DNA of 64,000 nucleotides, taken from Sepiola atlantica. Lineage: Eukaryota > Mollusca > Cephalopoda > Sepiida > Sepiolidae. Location of the stretch: NCBI GenBank assembly GCA_963556195.1, contig OY744523.1, positions 71,518,288 to 71,582,287 of the forward strand, in the 5' to 3' direction. The position numbers were made by a program, and so were the translations under genes. Below the pieces are notes generated by a model. The model did no database searches. It saw only the letters and a list, made by a program, of their open reading frames with translations, and was not told the origin of the DNA. This document shows, piece by piece, positions 55,214 to 64,000 of the stretch; position 1 is the stretch's first letter; each line of letters starts with the position of its first letter.

Positions 55214-55291
<78 letters not shown>
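55214..55291. repeat. (TA)n
   Basis: 78-bp TA run. Confidence 0.95.
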
Positions 55292-55293
<2 letters not shown>

Positions 55294-55619
55294 CTTCTAC
55301 TACTACTTGTTGTCCATGCTTTCCGATTATGACTTCATTCTAATTAGATTTATCTTGGCGAGTTCCTTTCCAGCTGCCTTATGGGATTTCTCTCCGATAT
55401 AAGTTTCTCTTGGTGTTTTGATTGGCGTGTGTTTCGAGTGTAGCTTTCGTAGTAGTATTATGCTGATTAATCAAATGTATACATGCGATACTGCTATACA
55501 CATGTTGACACGTAAGATCACCGAACTATTCTTAGTTTGAGAAATTGATTTCATGTTACAAACACACACACACACACGCGTATGGAGAGATAAGATTACC
55601 TATTAAACTATATCCTCGG
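55292..55619. other. No gene; short (CA)n at 55.56 kb
   Basis: Nothing else recognised. Confidence 0.5.
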
Positions 55620-55624
55620 GTGTA

Positions 55625-55700
55625 TTCGCTCTCTCTGTACAAGGGTTTGTCAGGAAAACCTGACATGAGGATACGTCATCCCACAAGTAAACCCTGGCAT
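55625..55700 (+). repeat. Foldback repeat family, fragment
   Basis: TACAAGGGTTTGTCAGG, AACCTGACATGAGGATACG and CACAAGTAAACCCTGGCA match 4,097-4,160 and 6,825-6,890. Confidence 0.7.
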
Positions 55701-55747
55701 GTTGAATGCTGTGTGACCCCGCGCTCTTATTTTATACAGTAGCTATC

Positions 55748-55781
55748 ACACACACATACACACATACTCTCTCACTCTCTC

Positions 55782-55812
<31 letters not shown>

Positions 55813-55877
55813 CTCCTTCTATCTATCTATCTATCTATCTATCTCTATATATAGAGAGAGAGAAACATAGAGAAAGT

Positions 55878-55940
<63 letters not shown>
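55748..55940. repeat. (CTAT)n/(ATAG)n inverted microsatellite
   Basis: CTAT tetranucleotides (55,785-55,845) face ATAG tetranucleotides (55,879-55,940) across a TATATAGAGAGAGAGA centre, forming a long perfect palindrome able to extrude as a hairpin. Confidence 0.95.
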
Positions 55941-55941
<1 letters not shown>

Positions 55942-56004
55942 TCATTATTATTTCATGTATCCACATGAAATGTTATTAGGAGATTTAATCTTTTATGTAT
56001 CAAT

Positions 56005-56240
56005 TTTCAGTATTTACTTCAACAGTGAGTAGAGCTAGATAGTAAGTTATGAAAATATATGTATGGCAATTAAGCTCACAGAGACTTCTGCGTTTCATGC
56101 TTGTAGGGAATCGTCAGGCTAAAATGCATGGAGCTTGTGTTGCCGGTTGTTTCTATATGTACACGTAGTGTTTCGTTAAACAATCAGGTCCTTATCGTTG
56201 AAGCCTGACATTTGCGGTCAAGCCCTTCCAGAATTGGCGG
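56005..56240 (-). mobile_element. Hammerhead-bearing repeat family E, copy 2
   Basis: Direct relative of 16,936-17,150. The minus-strand ribozyme (about 56,122-56,069) has CTGACGA, GAAA and a 6-bp stem III (CGCAGA/TCTGTG), but only A where the UA cleavage dinucleotide should be, and an eroded stem II. Confidence 0.7.
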
Positions 56241-57160
56241 CTTTTTGTTAAACCACGCTTGGTGTGCTTAGTAAAAGTGACGATCACTAAAGCATAGATA
56301 ATAAATCTTACGATAAGTAAACAGACGTGAAAATTATAAAGTTAAGTAGAAAATAAAATTTTCGTGCGTTTGGTAGCAGTTATTTATTGTCTATTTTTCC
56401 ATCTCTTTTTACTTGTTAACTATATTGCATAATCGCCGAAAGTTTATAGTAAGTACTCTTCTTTATACCTTTTCATTAGAGGGTTAGCGGTTAGGTTGAC
56501 GTGTAGCGGAAGTTGCATCATTGGAGAATGTACATGGCAGATAAACGAGTTCTATTTTGCTTCTTGGGTGTTCAACGTCAAGGTAAACAGACGTCGATGT
56601 TGAAGGTTTTTCACCTCGCCCATAAAAGTAAGCAGTCTATTATGCTGAACCAGCTGCGAATGGCTGTAAAAATAAATACAACCCGAGTGAAAATCTTAAA
56701 GTTATTCATTCTTTGAAATCGGTTCCTTTATTCCATCCATAAAAAGAAAAATAGCAAATATGAACATCTCTCCCACTGCTACACCGCCATTACGAACACA
56801 ATACAACGCAGCAACTTACAACATGTCAACTCGTCGCGTCGGCAGAGCCACACATTCACTGACTGCAACTACATCCAGAGGGGTAACCCTCTCCTCAGAA
56901 AACGGGGTCACCTGTAGCCGTGGGTGGCGACCTGTGATGCCGTAGCACGGGAGCCTGGTGGCTAGGTATTCGTTCACTTCGGCTCTTACTTTTTCTAGAC
57001 GGAAGTTCCGAGAGACTCTATGATTAATTGGCTAGTTCACTCCCAACCGTATTATTTAATCTGATTCTTCAAAGAATCAACACCTTGTTTCTCCTTTTCA
57101 TTTTTATTTTTCTCCCAAAATAGATAACAGAAGGCAGTGGATGACGGTCAATCACGTCGA
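56241..57160. other. No gene recognised
   Basis: Frames at 56,513-56,716 and 56,760-56,945 lack known motifs. 56,870-57,020 is GC-richer. Confidence 0.5.
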
Positions 57161-57162
57161 GA

Positions 57163-57392
57163 ACAAAGAGCAATGTATTCTGAGAGCAATGTATTCTGAT
57201 TATCTAAGAGCAATGTATTCTGGTTATCTAAGAGCAATGTATTCCGGTTATATAAAGGCAATATAACATAAATAATTATTCACAATATTCAATTATTGTT
57301 ATTTTCTCTGCTTAGTGTGGTTATTCTCAAAGAGTGATTTTTCAAGGCGCAATGTATTCTGTAAGCAATGTATTCTAAGATCAATGTATCAT
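57163..57392. repeat. AGCAATGTATTCTG short tandem repeat
   Basis: AGAGCAATGTATTCTG with or without GTTATCTA, about five units at 57,163-57,265 and three more at 57,345-57,392. Unit length alternates between about 16 and 24 bp. Confidence 0.9.
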
Positions 57393-58114
57393 AGGAATAT
57401 TAATAATAATCCTACTTATAGAGTTATATTTGATTATTTTATTCGTCATTAAAAAAACCCACAGATGGTTGATATGCCGTAAAACAAAGCAAACCAACAA
57501 ACATGCCAACGAGAGATTTAGACGTGTTCGTGCTACAAGAAAATAACGGTGATCTGGAGAATCGTAGAACCTCGGATGCAATGAAACCTCGCCGAAACAC
57601 ATGTGAAATAATTTCCAACCAATCAATACGATATTACCGACAAAATCTATTTCGCAGCACTACTAACTATATTTTTGTATATGCTTTCATGTTAATTCCG
57701 TAGATGGAGCATTACGAAGTCATAATAAACCACGTGACAGTCTGCGTACTAACTGATCGACCCAAGTATCAGTTGTTCAGTGTTCAAGAAAGCGATCGCG
57801 GCAAATAAATAAGCTGCTGTTTTTTTTTTATCACGAAATCTAAAGATATGGAAGAAGCGATTTGAAATGAGAATTTTTTTTAATTATTAGATTTTATTAT
57901 TTTTATTTTTGTTTCAATGAAAAGCGACTAAAACGATCGATTCTTGCAAACACTTAGCTATTTAATGAATCTTCCCCTCGAAGGCAGATCGACTGCAACG
58001 AGCCGGTAAATGAGCGAAAAATCTTTTTTGTTTCAAGCGTGTAATAGAATATCAATTAACACGGTGGAGAAGAGTAGGAAGAAAGAGAGATATTGATACG
58101 GAGTGACAGATTTG

Positions 58115-58116
<2 letters not shown>
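57393..58116. other. No gene recognised
   Basis: Frames at 57,381-57,703 on both strands have no known family. Confidence 0.5.

Positions 58117-58163
<47 letters not shown>
58117..58163. repeat. (TA)n
   Basis: 47-bp TA run leading into the purine tract. Confidence 0.95.
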
Positions 58164-58213
<50 letters not shown>

Positions 58214-58870
58214 AGATAGAGATAGAGAGAGAGAGCTAGAGAGAGAAAGTGAGCGAGAGAGAGACGGAGAGATATTAACCCTTCAGAAATAAAATGCCTG
58301 CTTGTGTAATTTAACATCCGTATCTTATGAGATATTAAAGAGACGTACAGACGGATAGAAGAATAGCGAGAAGGGGGGATAGAATGAGGGAGAGACGCAC
58401 ACATATATATAGTTAAAAATAAAGCCAAACATGTAGAGAGAGTAATGCCAGAGAATGACAGACATAAGAGCACAGAGACAGAGAAAGAGAAAGCGAAAGC
58501 GAAAGAAAGAGAACAGTGATTGGGAGAAAGAGGGGGAGACAGAGAGGGGTAGGGAGGGAAGAAGGGGGAGATAAAGAGAAAAGGGATGATAGAATAGAGG
58601 TAGAGACCAGCAATAAAATTAAAATCAGAGTAATTAAACATCCGTGGGGTATGATATATTACAGAGGCTGATAGACAGAGAGTGGAAGAGGGAGAAAAAG
58701 AGGCATACATACAGTAGAAGAGAGACACGCATATAGATCTAGGAAGAGAGGGAATGACTAAGAGGGAGAAAGAGAGAAAGAGGTAAAAACGAAAGAACGA
58801 GCTAAGATAGATACAGACAGAATGATAGAAAGAGTGAACGAAATAGAGAGAGAATGAGATTTGCCTTAAG
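58164..58870. repeat. About 700-bp GA-rich purine-strand tract
   Basis: (GA)n to 58,260, then imperfect GAGA/GAAA sequence to about 58,870 with only short interruptions. Two ATTAAA..GTTTGCCATCCG-like segments (near 58,320, 58,640, 58,880) recur at about 270-bp spacing, hinting at an older tandem repeat. The 277-codon minus-strand frame is Ser/Leu/Phe-rich repeat translation. Confidence 0.85.
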
Positions 58871-59049
58871 AAATAAAAGGTTTGCCATCCGTGACGCATG
58901 AGATGTGTTTCATTTTGTTTAAAATCTGAATTTCTACCGATCAGCCACAATTGTGCTCATAAAGGATTAAATGTCATCAACGTAATTTGATATTAAGGCA
59001 GATGGTACTACTGATAATACCAAAAATGCTAGAACCATTGGCATTAATA

Positions 59050-59219
59050 CTACTATTACCACTACTGCTTCAACTAATACAACTACTACTACCATGTTTA
59101 CTACATCTACTACTACATGTACTACTACTAATACTACTACAAATAGTAATCATAATCGAAACAAGATGCAATGATGATTTAAATAAGCGAAAAGTTATAT
59201 GTGAAAACACCAATTTAAT

Positions 59220-59262
<43 letters not shown>

Positions 59263-59354
59263 CTACTACTACTACTAATAATAATAATAATAATAATATG
59301 TCTAATAAATTTACTACTGCTGCTAATAATGATAATAATAACAGTAATAATTAA

Positions 59355-59386
<32 letters not shown>

Positions 59387-59431
59387 TCACAAAAAAGCAA
59401 AGAATAGTGACGTGTATGAAGACTCTTTTTT

Positions 59432-59505
<74 letters not shown>
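59050..59505. repeat. (ACT)n and (AAT)n triplet blocks
   Basis: ACT-type triplets to 59,140, then three AAT blocks (59,219-59,300, 59,320-59,383, 59,434-59,505). Confidence 0.95.
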
Positions 59506-59506
<1 letters not shown>

Positions 59507-61119
59507 CATTTTTGGTCAGTTATTGTATTTTTCTTTTTTATTGAAATAACATATGAATGAAAATAACTTGAATAAATTTTAAATTTATTAAAAACTCAAG
59601 TGTTAATCCTTAGTTTAGCAGAGACGTGACTAAAGACAGTATCCAAAACAACTAGATTTATAAAGACATGCTAAAATGCTGAACTAAAAGGTCGAAGAAG
59701 ACATTTAGTTAAATACAAATCAAAGCCTCCACTCTAACCTGCTTCAATTCGTCATGTAAATATGGGAGGGGAATTTATCGTCGTCTTAGGAAATTTGAAA
59801 ACTTATATTAAGTAGGTAATTAATATATAGATAGATAGATATTAACTTTTATGTTATTATTTTTATTAATTTATTTTCTTCTTCGATTGATTTTGTAACT
59901 GCTTTGTCTGTTGTAATTCTCCTTAGATGTGTGTGAGATAGTGCACCTTGTTTCTCATGAAAATGTGAGATAAACACTATTCTTGTGATAGGATCACAGG
60001 TAGCCTAGGCCTCGTGTTGCCACATACACGAACATATGACTAATGCTGCATAATAATGATACAATTCGTTGGAATTAAAAGAAAGGTTTGAGTGTCACGA
60101 TCGGCAGGTGCTGCCTCGTTGGTCAACATGAGGAAACCGGTCGACATCCTGTGAATGTTGGCTCCTCTAATCTCAGAAACAAGACCACAGACCAAAACCA
60201 GGTTAGTAAGCAGGTACGACAATAACACAGATCAAGCACAAGATAGCAAGAATTACTGAAACAAATCTAAAAAGCCATAGAAATTTCAGTTAGCAACAAT
60301 ACGCACACGCCGAGACAATCAATAAATAACTTTTATTTAAGGGTAAGAGCTCGATTTAGTCAAGAAAATAGAATTAAGTTTCAAGTTTAAATTATTGCTG
60401 TCTACTTCAAAAATACATCAGTCTTTCCAAAAATCTTTAAGAACATCCTTACACTCGCAGATTCTTCTAAGATACGACTCATTAGTCATTATATAACATT
60501 TTAATTTACACTAGCTATCACTAACCGGCGTTGCCCGTGATTGTTTTTACTTTTTTTTTTCATAGTTTACGTGACTGAAATGTACAATTATTAGCGTCAG
60601 AAAAAGAAGAAAGGAACTGGGAAAATTTCAAACAAATTGAATTATATTAGTTTTTCAGTTCATGTACATTAATCGTATTAGCTGTACTGACATGGCGTTA
60701 CTCGGGATCGATATGGTTAAAATGTGTTGTGTATATACTCTATCTTCTATATACACGCCTTTGTTGTTTGGTTCAGTATCTAAGTTTAAATAAAGAACGC
60801 TAACTCTCACAAAAATAATAAGGGTTATTTCTCCTGAGTAAAATGTTAAGTTTAATATATCTCCATATTTAAAAAAAATGTCGAACCAGATTTTCTTTAA
60901 GTAACTTAGAGAAAAGTACGTTGTTTAATTGACCAAAAAATATATAACAATAACGAATGAAAGATAGCTAGTTCGAATCGAGTTTTTTTGGTAAGCTTAA
61001 TACTATTTTGGTCCAACTTTTTTTAGGATTTGACTCGAGAAACGCGGATTAGTTGGACCCATCTTATTCTAGATACGTGCGGATGCGTGTATACGATACA
61101 CTGTCCATCGGTAAATTTT
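59506..61119. other. No gene recognised
   Basis: About 1.6 kb of AT-rich DNA. The phrase ACTAACCGGCGTTGCCCGTG at 60,520-60,539 is a locally GC-rich island of unknown meaning. Confidence 0.5.
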
Positions 61120-61235
61120 CATACTTAAGTTTAAAATTGCATTTTCGTCGCTCTTTCACGCTTATTTTTTAATAGAATTATTGTTGGACGGTCATGCTTA
61201 AATTTCGAACAGCATTTTCCCCGAGAGAGTCGTAG
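61120..61235. repeat. Degenerate 37-bp family, three units
   Basis: TTAAAATTGCATTTTCGTCG-type units with CACGCTTA; same family as 0.4 and 51 kb. Confidence 0.7.
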
Positions 61236-62765
61236 ATTTAATGAAAGCATCATACAGGCTGTCCCCTCCCCAAAATGTCACTAATGGAACAATGTTTTCT
61301 AAAATCAAACCATATTTGATACAAATAAATTTCAGTCTATGCCCCACTTGTCTAACAAGTGTCAATCGTAAGTATCGAACAGATACTAATTTCGCCTTTC
61401 AATGATATGGTGGGACACTTTGGTGAACGTATCATCAGAAGTGACTGTGATATTGAATGGGTTGTTTGTGGTTTCATCTCAAAGAAAATGCCCGCTAAAA
61501 GAGTCCCTGAAGCGAAAAGGGCCAAAATGGGGGCAATGGCAAGAAAAGTGTGTGAGAGTTATTGATAATTTCGTACGTCTAATCTAGGTGTGCCTATAAT
61601 TAAAATATGATAAGACAAAGACTATTAAGCATTAATGGTTAGAGCTTGGCAAGTAAATCAAGCATAGGTTGACGTTTAATGGCATCGAATATGATTTCAG
61701 AAAGAATTATCAATTTATTAACGATTCTATGGGTAGCATTTGTTTTCCAGATCATCCTGTTAAAGATGATTTCCGAGGTAGGCTTTTTCCTAGTATAAAA
61801 GCGAAGTCTCTGTTAGGTTCAGTATTTAAACTAAAAAACAAGTAAGTAACGCTTATTCTTACTAAAAGAATAAGAGTTATTACTCTTCGTAAATGTGGTT
61901 ATTTAGGTATGTCTCCATATTAGCAAACTGCCGAATCAGATTAAGTATTTTCTTTAAATAAGTAGTAATTTTTTATAATATGCTATGTCTATCGTATCGT
62001 CTGTCACGATTGAAATATTATTTTAATGAGTAAAAGCGTAGTTGTAATAGGCCGCAGCTTAAGCATATCTGTTTCTGTTACTGTTTCTGTTTCTTTTATA
62101 TACAAAAACATCTGTAAAAGAAAATAATCGAAAAATAATCGTTTTCTGAGTTTCTCCGATTTGCGAGCGTTTCTCGAAGAATTGAAAAATAATTACAATT
62201 CTATAATACGCCATTTTCGACATGAAATTGCCAGGTTTATGATCGCGTGATGTTCGAAATCAACGATGAAATTAAATTCAACGGTTAATCTACGAGAAAT
62301 CGACAGTTTAGGAGAACCTTTCTTCGAGTGAATTTATTATCATAATTCTTCCCCTATGTATTTACGTGTATTCATTGGGGGCAATCTACAAATTACCTTT
62401 CCATTTTAGAGTTCAATTGATCGCACACGAATGGGCCAGGGGCAGAAAACTTCACTAAGAACTCTTCAAAGACCTTAGGAATTCTGCGATCAGATCGTGT
62501 AATTGAACGGGAAGTGTTATTTTAGCTTTGGAATATGAGAATTAATTCGAAACACCTGCATTATCTGCAAGTTTCTCGCATGCGATTTTATATATTCATA
62601 AATACATATACATTAATATAACGAACGCCCATTTTATGGTAAGGTATTTTAATGTAGATATCCGTTTTTATATATACACATATATATGTATATACATCCA
62701 TATTTAAATCATTCTTAATATGTATGTATAAAGATGTGTACAGATGAGGATACATATACATATGC
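61236..62765. other. No gene recognised
   Basis: 61,359-61,587 has two overlapping frames without known motifs. GTATTTAAACTAAA...AAGTAACGC near 61,825 echoes 60,778-60,810, suggesting an old repeat. Confidence 0.45.
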
Positions 62766-62779
62766 ATTTATGCATACAA

Positions 62780-62794
62780 ACATATATACATACA

Positions 62795-62826
<32 letters not shown>

Positions 62827-62845
62827 GATAGATAGAGAGAGAGGG
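62780..62845. repeat. (CATA)n and (GATA)/(GA)n
   Basis: Tetranucleotide run to about 62,823, then GATA/GA. Confidence 0.9.
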
Positions 62846-63027
62846 GGGAGGGAAAAGATAGGTAGGACACACGTATTTTAAAACGCATATATATATGTCT
62901 TCATATAAGCTAACAAAACAATATAAGTAGTACGGGTATTTACTCATGAATGTATGTCTCTCTCTATATATATGCCTATAAGTATGTAGGTACGTATGCA
63001 TGTGTATATGAGTATAACTATCTAAGA

Positions 63028-63029
<2 letters not shown>

Positions 63030-63052
<23 letters not shown>
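63030..63052. repeat. (TA)n, short
   Basis: 23-bp TA run. Confidence 0.9.
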
Positions 63053-63059
<7 letters not shown>

Positions 63060-63280
63060 TTTTTTCCTTTAATAATTTTATATATATTTTATCAAATTAA
63101 TGATGATTTTTTGTGATCTTGTGTAAAAGACGGTGAAGAGGTGATAAATTATAATTAATAAGTAAAAAATATGAAAAGAACAAAATTCTAATCGTCTTAG
63201 AAACGATCGTACACCTAATCATTGCTGATCCTGAATTCTTAGAACTGAAACAAATAATGTTATGGATTATTTGTCTCAAT

Positions 63281-63284
63281 TTTC

Positions 63285-63379
<95 letters not shown>
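63281..63379. repeat. (CT)n then (TA)n
   Basis: CT to 63,326, TA to 63,379. Confidence 0.95.
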
Positions 63380-63382
<3 letters not shown>

Positions 63383-63639
63383 AGGTTAGTGGGAGAGAAT
63401 CCCAACATAGTGCTCGATTATTAAGAAAAATACAAAACTAAGAGCGTAATATGTATTTGTATATGTCTGAGACATAAACAGAAGCTTAAACAGGTACAGA
63501 ACAGGATGCCATCTATAGGTCCTATTTGTTTGCATTTGAAACCGACGGTAATAATGTTATATGTATAACAAGTAAACATCCTCTTCAAATCAAAACGAAA
63601 CTGAATTTAGATTTTAGACACACAAAGTGGTCAATATCT

Positions 63640-63960
63640 TAATAAATTGTGTTTATCTACATACGTATATATTTCATTCTTTCGAGTATCGTCAGTGTAG
63701 ACATGAATTATTCATACCGGTCGCGGGACTCGAACCTCGGAACACGAGCCATGTTTCAAACTCAACTTCTGACTTCTTAACGCACACGGCCGTTATCAAC
63801 AACCCGGTAAATAAACGAGAGATTACACTTATATAAAGGCATCCGTCATCAAGGTGGTTGACTACTAAAAGGAACATGCATTGAAGCTACGCTAAAAGTT
63901 GTACTAATGCTACTCCCTATAGAGCCCAACCTATATAATTATAAATATTTATTTTATATA
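63640..63960 (-). mobile_element. tRNA-like/hammerhead repeat, copy 3
   Basis: Minus strand: the upstream half (63,950-63,810) matches the linker between the two units at 35.4-35.85 kb. Next comes a tRNA-like block with B box GGTTCGAGTCC (63,738-63,728), then a hammerhead (63,703-63,652). In the ribozyme TCTACA and TGTAGA still pair 6 of 6, CTGACGA, GAAA and the cleavage TA are intact, but stems II and III are eroded. The left end is AT-rich. No ORF. Confidence 0.7.
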
Positions 63961-64000
63961 TAAATATGTATATATACATTTAAATTTGATACAACACTCT

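Noticed and set aside
58117..58950. 277-codon minus-strand open frame
   Set aside because: It is a translation of GA-rich low-complexity sequence ending in a (TA)n run; composition is almost only Ser, Leu, Phe, Tyr and Ile.

Overview
The window reads as AT-rich, gene-free intergenic or intronic DNA from a large, repeat-laden animal genome. A mollusc, most likely a cephalopod, is my inference. The evidence is the mixture of long (TA)n runs, Penelope-like elements (PLEs), jockey/CR1-type LINEs, mariner and Merlin transposases and tRNA-derived short repeats, together with the absence of any intact host gene. I found no bacterial gene structure and no convincing host exon. Every recognisable coding stretch is a decayed transposon gene with stops or frameshifts.

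Layout. 0-4 kb: degenerate 37-bp array, a U2-snRNA-headed repeat, a short-repeat tail module, a PLE 3' end between two (TA)n runs, and a LINE tail with a C2H2 finger. 4-9.4 kb: two copies of a foldback repeat, several microsatellites and a hammerhead-bearing repeat. 11.6-15.7 kb: a PLE (RT plus GIY-YIG, minus strand) with a hammerhead beyond its coding end, next to a jockey/CR1-type LINE. 16-19.3 kb: second U2-headed copy, another hammerhead family, and a GIY-YIG-type retroelement remnant. 20.9-24.1 kb: inverted PLE 3' ends, an internally deleted Tc1/mariner-type element, inverted hammerhead-like repeats and small tandem repeats. 27-31.9 kb: LINE tail, a 26-copy 37-bp satellite, two Merlin transposase fragments and a TIR-bearing element. 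32.7-34.2 kb: mariner cut off at its 3' end by a U2-headed composite. 34.6-39.5 kb: inverted PLE ends, a tandem tRNA-like/hammerhead (retrozyme-like) dimer, and a ~1.1 kb duplicated segment flanking a second PLE. 40-53 kb: sparse, with LINE scraps, a nested tandem array and a second degenerate 37-bp array. 53-64 kb: further hammerhead-like and PLE ends, microsatellites, a ~700-bp purine tract, triplet repeats, and a last copy of the tRNA-like/hammerhead repeat.

Common theme. At least seven distinct repeat families carry a hammerhead ribozyme core (CUGANGA, stem II, GAAA). In three of them the three-stem fold closes, including the UH cleavage dinucleotide. Many of these modules stop exactly at a (TA)n run, and several occur as inverted pairs with a (TA)n run at each outer end. 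The most informative copies are the tandem tRNA-like/hammerhead unit at 35.4-35.85 kb and the hammerheads at 9,062-9,110 and 17,022-17,078.
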